DNA of 64,000 nt, from NCBI RefSeq assembly GCF_000943545.1, contig NZ_JTHP01000018.1, positions 26,853 through 90,852 of the forward strand, in the 5' to 3' direction. Numbering within the stretch: position 1 is the first letter of the stretch; every line of letters begins with the position of its first letter. The stretch is from Paenibacillus terrae (GTDB lineage: Bacteria; Bacillota; Bacilli; Paenibacillales; Paenibacillaceae). Position numbers and translations under genes: made by a program. The notes beneath the pieces are model-generated. The model was not told the origin of the DNA, ran no database searches, and saw only the letters and a list, made by a program, of their open reading frames with translations. Of the stretch, positions 35,007-43,356 are shown one piece after another.

Positions 35007-35206
35007 TGTGTATTAGGGTATTGAATTCCTTCAGGTTAAAGGGGTTGTGGTGCATGTCTTTTTTTATTGAAATTATTGTTGTTATTCAATTCATGAATTA
35101 GAAGTATTTTTAGTAGCTAATTAATTAATTAGTTGGTATAATAAAGAGCTGTAGCCAGTGAATTTGAATCTGGCTTCATATTAATTTAACTGAAGAGGTG
35201 AATCGC

Positions 35207-36274
35207 TTGTTGGACCGATTGCAATCATTGGCGGACCGCTACGATAAACTGAGCGAACTGCTCTGCGATCCGGATGTAGCGAACGATAGCAAGAAACTTA
35301 GAGATTATTCCAAAGAACAGTCTGATTTACAGCCTGCTTATGAAGCATATACCGAATATAAAACTGTCGTTGAAGAGCTGGACGCTGCTAAAGCCATGCA
35401 GGCAGAAAAGCTGGACGACGAGATGCGTGAAATGGTGAAGATGGAGATTGATGAGCTCAGTGCCCGCAAACGGGAGCTGGACGAAAAAATTCGCATTTTG
35501 CTGCTGCCGAAGGACCCGAATGATGATAAGAATGTGATTATCGAGATTCGTGGTGCAGCGGGTGGTGACGAAGCGGCATTGTTCGCGGCGGATCTGTACC
35601 GGATGTACACTCGTTATGCCGATACCCAAGGCTGGCGTGTAGAGCTGATGGACGCGAACATGAATGACCTTGGGGGCTTCAAAGAGGTTATTTTCATGAT
35701 TAACGGACGCGGCGCATACAGCAAAATGAAATTCGAAAGCGGAGCACACCGCGTACAGCGAATTCCGACGACGGAATCCGGCGGACGTATTCATACATCT
35801 ACATCTACGGTATCCGTTATGCCTGAGGCCGAAGAAGTGGATGTTGAAATTTCCGACAAGGATATCCGCGTAGATACGTTCTGCTCCAGCGGTGCTGGCG
35901 GTCAGTCCGTTAATACGACCAAGTCGGCGGTACGTGTAACGCATATGCCAACAGGCATTATGGCAACCTGTCAGGACGGCAAATCCCAAAACTCCAACAA
36001 GGAGAAGGCACTCCAGGTTTTGCGTGCCCGTATTTCGGATATGCTTCGTCAGGAAGAGGAAGCCAAATATGCAGGCGAGCGTAAGAGCAAAGTAGGTACC
36101 GGAGATCGCAGTGAGCGCATTCGTACCTACAACTTCCCGCAAAGCCGTGTAACAGATCACCGCATCGGGCTGACCATGCACAAGCTGGATCAGGTGATGA
36201 ACGGGGAGATCGAAGAAATCGTATCGGCGCTCACGATTGCAGAGCAGGCTGATTTGATGGAACAAGAGGTTTAA
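35207..36274 (+). CDS. prfA: Peptide chain release factor 1
   Basis: Recognises UAA and UAG stop codons and triggers peptide release. The 355 residues hold the PxT-type tripeptide region in the middle domain and the universal GGQ in [16 protein letters not shown], followed by [20 protein letters not shown], standard for RF1. TTG at 35207 gives [15 protein letters not shown], matching the usual RF1 N-terminus, and AGAGGTG lies six bases upstream; a GTG at 35198 is within that site. prmC, which methylates the GGQ glutamine, follows three bases after the stop. Confidence 0.95.
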   Translation: MLDRLQSLADRYDKLSELLCDPDVANDSKKLRDYSKEQSDLQPAYEAYTEYKTVVEELDAAKAMQAEKLDDEMREMVKMEIDELSARKRELDEKIRILLLPKDPNDDKNVIIEIRGAAGGDEAALFAADLYRMYTRYADTQGWRVELMDANMNDLGGFKEVIFMINGRGAYSKMKFESGAHRVQRIPTTESGGRIHTSTSTVSVMPEAEEVDVEISDKDIRVDTFCSSGAGGQSVNTTKSAVRVTHMPTGIMATCQDGKSQNSNKEKALQVLRARISDMLRQEEEAKYAGERKSKVGTGDRSERIRTYNFPQSRVTDHRIGLTMHKLDQVMNGEIEEIVSALTIAEQADLMEQEV

Positions 36275-36277
36275 GTT

Positions 36278-37177
36278 TTGGGACACGAACGCGATCTTGT
36301 GTATCGGATGTCGTTGGAACGGAGCATGAGTATCAGAGAAGCCTTAGTTGAGGCTTCTTCTTTTTTAGGGAGCTGCGGCGTGCTGGAGCCGCAGCATAAC
36401 GCCCGCCTGCTGCTGGAGCATGTGCTCGGGCTGGAAGGCACGGCGTTCTACGCTGCGCTGGGCGATCCGTTCCCAGCCTCCGACAAAGAGGCGTGGGAAG
36501 CGGTCATAGCCCGCAAAGCAGCGGGTGAGCCAGCGCAGTATATTATCGGACGGCAGGAGTTTTATGGCCGTCCGTTCGCGGTTTCGCCGTCGGTGCTGAT
36601 TCCGCGGCCCGAGACAGAACTGCTGGTCGAGGCTATTCTTCAGCACGGCGACCGATTGTGGCCGGACGGCGCTCCGCAGGCGCTCGATATCGGCGCGGGC
36701 AGCGGGGCGATTGCCGTCACGCTGGCGGCTGAGCGGCCCCGGTGGCGCGTGGTGGCGGGGGATATTTCCTCCGCAGCGCTGGAGATGGCGGCGCATAACG
36801 CCGCTGCCAACGGCGCAGCCGTGGAGCTGCGCGAAGGCGATCTGCTGGCGCCGTTTGCGGGAGAGGCGGTGGACATCCTGGTGTCCAATCCGCCGTATAT
36901 CCCGGCTGCCGACATCGCAGGCTTGCAGCCGGAGGTGCGCGATCATGAGCCTCGCATGGCACTGGATGGCGGGCCTGACGGGCTTGGCCCGTATCGGGCG
37001 ATGCTGGAGCAGCTTGAGCTGCTTCAGGCCCCGCCGCGGTTGATCGGGTTCGAGCTGGGCATGGGACAGGCCAGAGACGTGGCTGGACTGCTGGAGCAGG
37101 CAGGTCATTGGAATACGATCCTGATCGTTCCGGACCTTGCTGGAATCGAACGCCATGTCCTGGGCGTTGCGGAATAA
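36278..37177 (+). CDS. prmC: Release factor glutamine methyltransferase
   Basis: SAM-dependent enzyme methylating the Gln of GGQ in release factors. Of 299 residues, the N-terminal helical domain carries LLLEHVLGL and PAQYIIGRQEFYGRPF, the SAM site is LDIGAGSGAIAV and the catalytic NPPY is in LVSNPPYIPAAD. TTG at 36278 follows AAGAGGT within the end of prfA at seven bases, so the pair is coupled. From about 36390 to 37080 the gene is very GC-rich and alanine-rich, unlike prfA and rodA beside it. Confidence 0.93.
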   Translation: MGHERDLVYRMSLERSMSIREALVEASSFLGSCGVLEPQHNARLLLEHVLGLEGTAFYAALGDPFPASDKEAWEAVIARKAAGEPAQYIIGRQEFYGRPFAVSPSVLIPRPETELLVEAILQHGDRLWPDGAPQALDIGAGSGAIAVTLAAERPRWRVVAGDISSAALEMAAHNAAANGAAVELREGDLLAPFAGEAVDILVSNPPYIPAADIAGLQPEVRDHEPRMALDGGPDGLGPYRAMLEQLELLQAPPRLIGFELGMGQARDVAGLLEQAGHWNTILIVPDLAGIERHVLGVAE

Positions 37178-37252
37178 TGCTGCATTTTCTTTTTGCGAGT
37201 CTTTCCTTTAGAATAAAAGGAGTATGACCGAGAAACGGCTCAGGGGGAAATC

Positions 37253-38446
37253 ATGCTTCAGAAATTGAAAAAAATTGACGGTCCGGTTATCTTCATTCTG
37301 GTTTTGCTGATGGCGATTAGTATCATAACGGTGTATAGCGCGGGTAGAGGCCCTACCAACATTGCGGAGCACGGTAACGACTACCAGAAAATGATCGGGT
37401 ATTATATATTGGGTTTTGTGGCTGTTTTGGGTTTGGCGATGGTGGATTTTCGTATTTTTATTAAAAAAGCGCTGTATGTATATGGCGGCGGAATATTCCT
37501 GTTGGCTCTCGGCTTTTTTGGCGGGACGGTTAACAACTCTCAGGGCTTTTTGAAAATTGGTGGCTTGAACCTTCAGCCTGCTGAGGTATTCAAGCTAGTG
37601 CTTATTATTTTTCTGGCTTATATGCTGATAAAGAAGCGCAAGAGCAAGCTTTACTTTATACAGGATGTACTTCCAGTTGCTTTAGTGAGCTTTGTCCCGT
37701 TCGCTATGGTTATGGCGCAAAATGACTTGGGTAATGCGCTCGGTTACATTGTCATCGTTCTCGGGATGCTGTGGATCGGTAATGTAAAAGCTTCCCATGC
37801 GTTGATCGGATTTACGATTTTTGCAGTCGCCGCAGGCGGCGGGATCAAAGCGTATATTTCCTTCCACGATCAGATTGATACCTTTATGAAGGGCATTGGC
37901 CGTAGTCACTGGGTAGAGCGTCTGGACCCTTGGCTGGTACCGGAAGAAGCGACAGCGAAGGCATCTTATCATACGAAAAACGCCAAGTTGGCCATTGCCT
38001 CTGGTGGAATGATGGGCAAAGGCTTTTTGCAGGGGACTTCGGTGCAATCTGGTCGTGTGCCTTACACCTATGCGGATTCTATTTTTGTGGTCGTAGCGGA
38101 GGAATTTGGCTTTGTCGGCTCATCGGTGCTGCTGCTGCTATATTTTATTTTGATACACCGTATGATCCTGATCTCGCTGGAATGCCGTGATCGGGCTGGA
38201 CCCTATCTTATCGTCGGCATTGTGTCCATGCTGCTGTATCAGATTTTTGAGAATATCGGCGCGTTTTTGGGCATCATGCCACTGACGGGGATTACGCTCC
38301 CTTTTATAAGCTATGGGGGTACGTCGTTGCTCATTAACATGGCTAGTATTGGCTTGGTTATGAGCATTAAGGTACACGGTCAGGAGTTGGAGGACGATCT
38401 GCCACAGCCTTCCAGAGTGAACTTGACGAAGGCGAAAAAAGCTTAG
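37253..38446 (+). CDS. rodA: SEDS peptidoglycan polymerase RodA
   Basis: Ten-helix membrane glycosyltransferase that extends peptidoglycan during elongation. The 397 residues begin LKKIDGPVIFILVLLMAISI and contain NNSQGFLKIGGLNLQPAEVFK with the conserved SEDS segment, the long loop with HWVERLDPWLVPEE, and GITLPFISYGGTSLL near the C-terminus. RodA is favoured over FtsW/SpoVE by the N-terminus and because prfA-prmC neighbours are not cell-division genes, but the separation is inferential. AGGGGGAAATC precedes the ATG, and a terminator follows at 38508. Confidence 0.87.
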   Translation: MLQKLKKIDGPVIFILVLLMAISIITVYSAGRGPTNIAEHGNDYQKMIGYYILGFVAVLGLAMVDFRIFIKKALYVYGGGIFLLALGFFGGTVNNSQGFLKIGGLNLQPAEVFKLVLIIFLAYMLIKKRKSKLYFIQDVLPVALVSFVPFAMVMAQNDLGNALGYIVIVLGMLWIGNVKASHALIGFTIFAVAAGGGIKAYISFHDQIDTFMKGIGRSHWVERLDPWLVPEEATAKASYHTKNAKLAIASGGMMGKGFLQGTSVQSGRVPYTYADSIFVVVAEEFGFVGSSVLLLLYFILIHRMILISLECRDRAGPYLIVGIVSMLLYQIFENIGAFLGIMPLTGITLPFISYGGTSLLINMASIGLVMSIKVHGQELEDDLPQPSRVNLTKAKKA

Positions 38447-38507
38447 TGTGTACAGATTGTGGCTAGATACAGCTTCGTGTTTTATGGTGAGAAAAATAGT
38501 GAGATGC

Positions 38508-38540
38508 AAAAGGGTCCAGATTGTGAAATCTGGGCTTTTT
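38508..38540 (+). terminator. Terminator of rodA
   Basis: TCCAGATT and AAATCTGGG form a stem with a GTG loop, flanked by AAAAG and CTTTTT. Confidence 0.75.
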
Positions 38541-38645
38541 CGTATACGCGGGTTACTCCCAAGCTTTGGTACGCAGATCCATGTTGCTCGATGTAGGGCT
38601 ATGGATGTTTTTTAAATCTTCTTGAACATTTTACGAGATTGATAG

Positions 38646-38673
38646 GTTTAGCCTCTCCCAAACAGGACAGACT
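38646..38673 (+). promoter_or_regulatory. Candidate sigma-F promoter of spoIIR
   Basis: GTTTA (38646-38650) and GGACAGACT (38665-38673, fitting GGNNANANT) are separated by 14 bases, about 33 bp before the spoIIR start. SpoIIR is a forespore sigma-F gene in B. subtilis. The spoIIQ promoter at 59237 has the same layout. Confidence 0.6.
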
Positions 38674-38705
38674 GATAGACATGATAGAGTTTGGGGGGAT
38701 TTGGG

Positions 38706-39398
38706 ATGAGAAGCTGGGCCAAGCAAGCTGCAATGATACTATTTTGTATTTCAATATTAATGATGTCGTGGGAAGGTCAAAAAACAGATGCCGCCATGAC
38801 ACCAGGGACAAGAGGGCCTGTAGTAGCAGGGATGGCAACGACAGGAGCGGGCGTCATTCCTCATGATTCCATCCGATTGCGCATTTTGGCCAATTCGGAT
38901 CGTCCAGAGGATCAACTGGTAAAACGTGAAATTAGGGATACCATCGTACAACAAATGGATGCGTGGGTTGGCAAGCTGGAAAACCCGCAAAGTTTGGATC
39001 AGGCCAGAGTGCTGATTGCTGCTCATTTACCCGAAATTGACCGTTTAGTAGGCGCGGAACTGGCTCGACGGGGCATTTCGTACGACCATCAGGTGGAATT
39101 GGCAAACGTACCTTTTCCGACGAAGATGTACGGTGGGCTTGTCTATCCGGCAGGGGATTATGAAGCGCTTCGGGTCACGCTGGGACAAGGCAAAGGGCAA
39201 AATTGGTGGTGCGTGCTGTTTCCTCCGTTGTGCTTCATTGATGCGGGCAGCGGGGAAGCGGCAGCTCAAGCGGTCTCGGCAAAAGCGGACCAAGGAGGCG
39301 GACGGACGAATGCCGCTGACAAGGAGCCGGAAGTACGGTTTTTTCTATGGGATGCGTTGACGGGGCTGTGGGCATGGGCGAGTGGCTTGTTTGCCTAA
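38706..39398 (+). CDS. spoIIR: Stage II sporulation protein R
   Basis: Secreted forespore signal that activates SpoIIGA processing of pro-sigma-E in the mother cell. The 230 residues start with a signal peptide (AAMILFCISILMMSW), then the core IPHDSIRLRILANSDRPEDQ, YPAGDYEALRVTLGQGKGQN and WWCVLFPPLCFIDAGSG, which are SpoIIR hallmarks. It ends PEVRFFLWDAL. ATG at 38706 follows GGGGGG. A low-complexity AAAQAVSAKADQGGG stretch interrupts the C-terminal part. Forespore expression fits the upstream sigma-F-like promoter. Confidence 0.92.
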   Translation: MRSWAKQAAMILFCISILMMSWEGQKTDAAMTPGTRGPVVAGMATTGAGVIPHDSIRLRILANSDRPEDQLVKREIRDTIVQQMDAWVGKLENPQSLDQARVLIAAHLPEIDRLVGAELARRGISYDHQVELANVPFPTKMYGGLVYPAGDYEALRVTLGQGKGQNWWCVLFPPLCFIDAGSGEAAAQAVSAKADQGGGRTNAADKEPEVRFFLWDALTGLWAWASGLFA

Positions 39399-39582
39399 GC
39401 GTCGTGAGCTGTAGAAAAAGAGAACAACGGATGGATGATTCCGGTATGTTATAATGAAATATAGGTTTTACAGCTATGAGACATGGACAGATTCGGTTCA
39501 GCTAAGCCGCCCAAGTAAGTTCTTTGGGGATAGAGCTAACTGAACCAGGACTGTATGACAATAACGTATGGGATGATCTGAT

Positions 39583-40821
39583 ATGAGCGATAAATTGAAT
39601 CAAATACAAGGTTTGTGCGGAGAGTCTGCGCAAAAGGAAAAATGTGAATCGGTACTGGACGAACAGGGGCTTCATGGGCTAAAGCCGCCGTTGGCGAATT
39701 CCCATACGAAATGGTGGGACGTAAGAGGCTTGGTGGTTGAAGGGGAATTCTCTGCTGAAATGTTATCCGGACAAGCCTGTATTGCGGCGGAAAAAGGCAT
39801 TCGTGAGGCCGCCGTGCTGCTGCAAGCAGGAGAGACGGTAGCGTTCCCTACCGAGACGGTGTACGGCTTGGGCGCGGATGCGCGTAGCACGGAAGCGGTA
39901 GAATCGGTATTCGCCGCCAAAGGGCGTCCTTCCGATAATCCGCTGATCGTGCATATTTCCGACCCTGCCCAGTTGGATGGTATGGTAACGAAAGTAAATG
40001 ATACGGCGCGGGCGCTGATGGATGCGTTCTGGCCGGGACCGCTGACGCTGGTGCTGCCCGTAATTCCGCAAGCACTGTCGCCCCGTGTGACGGCGGGGCT
40101 GGACACAGTCGGCGTGCGCATGCCAGATCATCCGGTAGCGCTGCGCCTGATCGCGGAAGCGGGCTGTCCGCTGGCTGCGCCAAGCGCCAATCGCTCGGGC
40201 AGGCCCAGTCCGACCCTTGCACACCATGTGCGTGAGGACCTGGAGGGCCGCATCGGCGGCATTTTGGACGGTGGCCCCACGGGTGTGGGGCTGGAGTCCA
40301 CGGTGGTGCAGGCCAGTGACGACGGAACCGTCATCATCCTGCGCCCCGGCGGCGTGACGGCCGAGCAGCTCGCTGCGGTCGCTCGCGCCGTCGAGCTGGA
40401 CCCGGCGTTGGTCGCCGCTTCGCCTGGCGAGGACGCCGATAGCCCGGCACCGCGTTCGCCGGGCATGAAGTACACGCACTACGCGCCGCGAGGCCGCTTG
40501 AGCGTAGTGCAAGGCCCGTCATCCGCTGAGGTGACGGGCTGGATTCGCGCCGCGCTGGCGGAGGCGTCCGCGCGGGGGGAGCGCACGGCGGTGCTCGCGT
40601 TCGACGAGCATGCCGCCGGCTATGCCGGAGAGCGCGTTTACACGCTGGGCAAGCTGGACGCACTCCATGAGGCAGCGCAGCGCCTGTACGGCGTGCTGCG
40701 CCGCTGCGACGAGGAAGGCGTCACCTACATCTTGGCGGAAGCTTGTCCGCCGAAAGGGCTGGGAGACGCCGTTATGAACCGCCTGCTCAAAGCAGCAGGC
40801 CATCGGGTCGTCCGTCTCTAG
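39583..40821 (+). CDS. ywlC: L-threonylcarbamoyladenylate synthase (Sua5/YwlC)
   Basis: Makes threonylcarbamoyl-AMP for the t6A modification of ANN-decoding tRNAs. The YrdC catalytic domain runs from about residue 70 (GETVAFPTETVYGLGADA, KGRPSDNPLIVH, PSANRSGRPSPT, GLESTVV). The C-terminal Sua5 domain follows the SPGMKYTHYAPRG linker. The 412 residues are longer than the roughly 345 usual, because of a 60-residue N-terminal extension with no recognised domain. The YrdC and Sua5 parts are very GC-rich, while the extension has ordinary composition. An internal start near 39744 cannot be excluded. Confidence 0.92.
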   Translation: MSDKLNQIQGLCGESAQKEKCESVLDEQGLHGLKPPLANSHTKWWDVRGLVVEGEFSAEMLSGQACIAAEKGIREAAVLLQAGETVAFPTETVYGLGADARSTEAVESVFAAKGRPSDNPLIVHISDPAQLDGMVTKVNDTARALMDAFWPGPLTLVLPVIPQALSPRVTAGLDTVGVRMPDHPVALRLIAEAGCPLAAPSANRSGRPSPTLAHHVREDLEGRIGGILDGGPTGVGLESTVVQASDDGTVIILRPGGVTAEQLAAVARAVELDPALVAASPGEDADSPAPRSPGMKYTHYAPRGRLSVVQGPSSAEVTGWIRAALAEASARGERTAVLAFDEHAAGYAGERVYTLGKLDALHEAAQRLYGVLRRCDEEGVTYILAEACPPKGLGDAVMNRLLKAAGHRVVRL

Positions 40822-41017
40822 GACGACGCGGACACTATCCAAACATTTCCCAAACATTTCCTATACATGCAGTCCCCACGTTTGCATGGATTGACCTTTT
40901 CAGCATAGTTGGCCCCTCTCCTTCCTGGTACAAGCACGGTAAACCGTATGCTTGTACTGTTTTGCCTCTTGTCCGCATAACGTGTACAAGAGCAGACGGA
41001 TATTGGGGGGATGGAGT

Positions 41018-41578
41018 ATGCTGGCAGCCTCTGCCCATGCCGGGCAGATTGTAACGATTCTGGTCATGGCTGTAGCGCTGGGGATGGATGCGTTATCGTT
41101 AGGCGTGGGGATCGGCATGAAGGGGATACGCCTGCGGGACGTGCTGCGGATCAGCACGGTCATTGGCTTTTTTCACATACTGATGCCATTGCTGGGTATG
41201 TTCACAGGCCATTATATGAGTTCTTTACTGGGTCATGTGACGACCTATTTTGCAGGGGGATTGCTTATCCTTTTGGGCGGGCATATGGTGTATAATTCCT
41301 TCAAAGGTGACGGGGTACAGGTGCTGGACCATCGTTCGCCCCTGGGCCTTTTACTATTTTCGCTTGGGGTGAGCGTCGACTCCTTTTCTGCTGGGGTATC
41401 ACTGGGCATGTTCCAGAGTGATTTGGTGCTGACCGTTCTGACGTTTGGTTTTTGCGGGGGAGCGATGGCGATGCTGGGACTGCTGTTAGGCCGCAAGGTC
41501 AGCCGCAATCTTGGAGACTATGGAGAAGCGGTGGGCGGTGCTATTTTACTGGCGTTTGGCTTTATGTTTATGTTTTAA
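41018..41578 (+). CDS. mntP: Manganese efflux pump MntP
   Basis: Six-helix Mn(II) exporter of 186 residues. It has the paired acidic motifs of the family, ALGMDALSLGVGIG in helix 1 and SLGVSVDSFSAGVSLG in helix 4, each with the metal-binding Asp. ATG at 41018 follows GGGGGG at seven bases. Gene order with ywlC upstream and ywlE downstream is that of other Bacillales. No Mn-sensing yybP-ykoY riboswitch was recognised in the 196-base gap before it. Confidence 0.92.
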   Translation: MLAASAHAGQIVTILVMAVALGMDALSLGVGIGMKGIRLRDVLRISTVIGFFHILMPLLGMFTGHYMSSLLGHVTTYFAGGLLILLGGHMVYNSFKGDGVQVLDHRSPLGLLLFSLGVSVDSFSAGVSLGMFQSDLVLTVLTFGFCGGAMAMLGLLLGRKVSRNLGDYGEAVGGAILLAFGFMFMF

Positions 41579-41613
41579 TTATATATTATTTCAATATACG
41601 GGGGGTGAAGACG

Positions 41614-42198
41614 TTGAAACATATCTTATTCGTATGCACAGGGAACACCTGTCGCAGTCCAATGGCTGAAGGGATGTTGCGCAAGCTGTCTGCTGAGCAC
41701 GGGCTAGGGTTGGAAGTGCGCTCGGCGGGAGTAGCCGCGATGGAAGGTACGCCCATTTCCCGACATGCAGAGGCAGTGCTACGTGACCACAATATCTCGG
41801 ATCAAATCACCTCAACTCCTTTGAACGGTGGGCTTGCCGAGTGGGCACATCTGATTTTAACCTTGACCCAAGGGCATAAGCAGCACGTCATTCAGCGCTT
41901 TCCCCAAACGGTGGGCAAAGTGTTTACGCTCAAGGAATATGTGGAGGACCGGGATTCAGTGCTGAATGATGTACAGGAGCTGGATGGTCTGTACGCTTCG
42001 CAACAACTGATGGGATCATTAGGTCAGGAGCTTTCGGCACGGGAGCGTGAGCGGATGATTGAACTGCGTCAACGTATTCCGGGCTTTGATATTTCCGATC
42101 CGTTCGGCGGGTCGCGTGAAGATTACGATGTCACGGCTGCGGAAATCAGAACAGCGCTGCACAAGCTGGTGGACAAGCTAAAGGCTTTGTCCGAATAA
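41614..42198 (+). CDS. ywlE: Protein arginine phosphatase (low molecular weight phosphatase fold)
   Basis: Removes phosphate from arginine residues of proteins marked by McsB. The P-loop CTGNTCRS (Cys8 to Ser15) has Thr at the position typical of arginine phosphatases, and ISDPFGG carries the general acid Asp. With the TTG at 41614 (GGGGGTG upstream) it has 194 residues, against about 150 in B. subtilis. The extra residues form a charged insert between about 110 and 160 (EDRDSVLNDVQELDGLYASQ and following). rpiB, which often follows ywlE in Bacillus, is absent here. Confidence 0.9.
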   Translation: MKHILFVCTGNTCRSPMAEGMLRKLSAEHGLGLEVRSAGVAAMEGTPISRHAEAVLRDHNISDQITSTPLNGGLAEWAHLILTLTQGHKQHVIQRFPQTVGKVFTLKEYVEDRDSVLNDVQELDGLYASQQLMGSLGQELSARERERMIELRQRIPGFDISDPFGGSREDYDVTAAEIRTALHKLVDKLKALSE

Positions 42199-42233
42199 AG
42201 TTTGTATCACTCATCTATTTTGTACGGGATCTG

Positions 42234-42262
42234 TTGATTTTCGGCGGTTAATCCGTTAAGAT
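42234..42262 (+). promoter_or_regulatory. Promoter of the ywlG-glyA unit
   Basis: TTGATT (42234-42239) and TAAGAT (42257-42262) with a 17-base spacer lie directly upstream of the ZTP riboswitch aptamer. Confidence 0.65.
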
Positions 42263-42279
42263 AAGGTGGAAAAACAAGA

Positions 42280-42392
42280 ATCCGGTGTAACTGGCGACAA
42301 AAGTGGGATTAACCACGATGGAGCATCGGATATACGGCCGGTCGCCTGGGCAAAAGAGCAAATCCACATTGGCTGTGGACTGCTCTTTTTTC
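42280..42392 (+). ncRNA. ZTP (pfl) riboswitch with terminator platform
   Basis: Aptamer 42280-42352. P1 pairs ATCCG with CGGAT, followed by ACTGGCGA, P2 GTGG-GATTAA-CCAC, then GGAGCA, and the highly conserved 3' segment CCGGTCGCCTGGGCA. GGCGA and TCGCC can form the pseudoknot. A terminator follows directly: AAAAGAGCA with TCCACA pairs with TGTGGA and TGCTCTTTT, then T6 (42352-42391). ZTP/ZMP accumulates when 10-formyl-tetrahydrofolate is short, and glyA, a one-carbon donor gene, lies downstream, matching known ZTP riboswitch targets. It is expected to switch expression on. Confidence 0.93.
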
Positions 42393-42644
42393 GTATATGA
42401 GCTAGGTCCGGCCTCCGATGGCCTTCTGTCCAGACAAATGACAATGATTCTTCCGTGTGCTGTTACTTCAAGTATTCGAACCGTGAGAGGGTCCTTTTTA
42501 AGGTGGTTCTTCCATTTTTCCTGCTCGAAATCCGATTCATCGGCTATAATATAGTCAGATTGTGATTCAGGAGAGAGTGTGTTGAACATGGGGCATAAGC
42601 CCGTGCCCAGTCTCTGTGGGGCTGTTCAACCAAAGGAGGTTCCA

Positions 42645-43232
42645 ATGGCAGGACAATTGGATCATGAGGTTACGCTTGAAGCACAGACCGCTTCTGTCGT
42701 GAAGGAAATAGCAGAAGCAGCCAGTCTCAAGGCTGGTCGTTTGCTGGTTATCGGGGTAAGCACCAGTGAAGTGGCTGGAAGCGGGATTGGCACGGCGGGA
42801 GCGCTCGATGTAGCGCAGCAATTGCTGGCTGGAGTGGAATCTGTTCGCAGGGCGTACGGTTTTGATGTAGCGTTTCAATGCTGCGAGCATTTGAACCGTG
42901 CGCTGGTCGTTGAGCGAGCCGTGCTGGAGCGGCTGGGACTGACGGAGGTTGCCGCCGTTCCCGTTCGTACAGCAGGCGGATCTATGGCTACCGTTGCCTA
43001 TCGTGCGCTGGAAGATGCATGTCTGGCGGCGAATGTACAGGCGCATGCGGGGATAGACATTGGTGAGACGCTGATCGGTATGCATTTGCGACCGGTTGCT
43101 GTTCCGTTTCGTCCAGGCCTTCGCTGGATTGGCGAAGCGCGTGTGACGGCGGCGTTCACTCGTCCACCGCTCATTGGCGGACAACGAGCGGTGTACAGTC
43201 TGGAGCAAGAAGGCGGCGGAAGCTGCGACTAG
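42645..43232 (+). CDS. ywlG: YwlG (TIGR01440/DUF436) family protein
   Basis: A conserved Firmicutes protein of 195 residues with no established biochemical role. The family core is seen in LLVIGVSTSEVAGSGIGTAG, FQCCEHLNRALVVE and GIDIGETLIGMHLRPVAVPF. The ATG at 42645 has a very strong AAAGGAGGT five bases upstream; in-frame codons back to 42579 have none. It lies between the ZTP riboswitch and glyA with no terminator, so it is co-regulated with one-carbon metabolism, which is the best clue to its job. Confidence 0.88.
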   Translation: MAGQLDHEVTLEAQTASVVKEIAEAASLKAGRLLVIGVSTSEVAGSGIGTAGALDVAQQLLAGVESVRRAYGFDVAFQCCEHLNRALVVERAVLERLGLTEVAAVPVRTAGGSMATVAYRALEDACLAANVQAHAGIDIGETLIGMHLRPVAVPFRPGLRWIGEARVTAAFTRPPLIGGQRAVYSLEQEGGGSCD

Positions 43233-43356
43233 CATTTGCATTTTGGTTTGGACAGCATGTTTGTATCTTTTTTGTATTGATGATGAGGTACCCAACAGAG
43301 GAGCAGGCGCTTGCCTGTATACCTGACAATTGACCATGGAGAGGGAGTAATCAATC

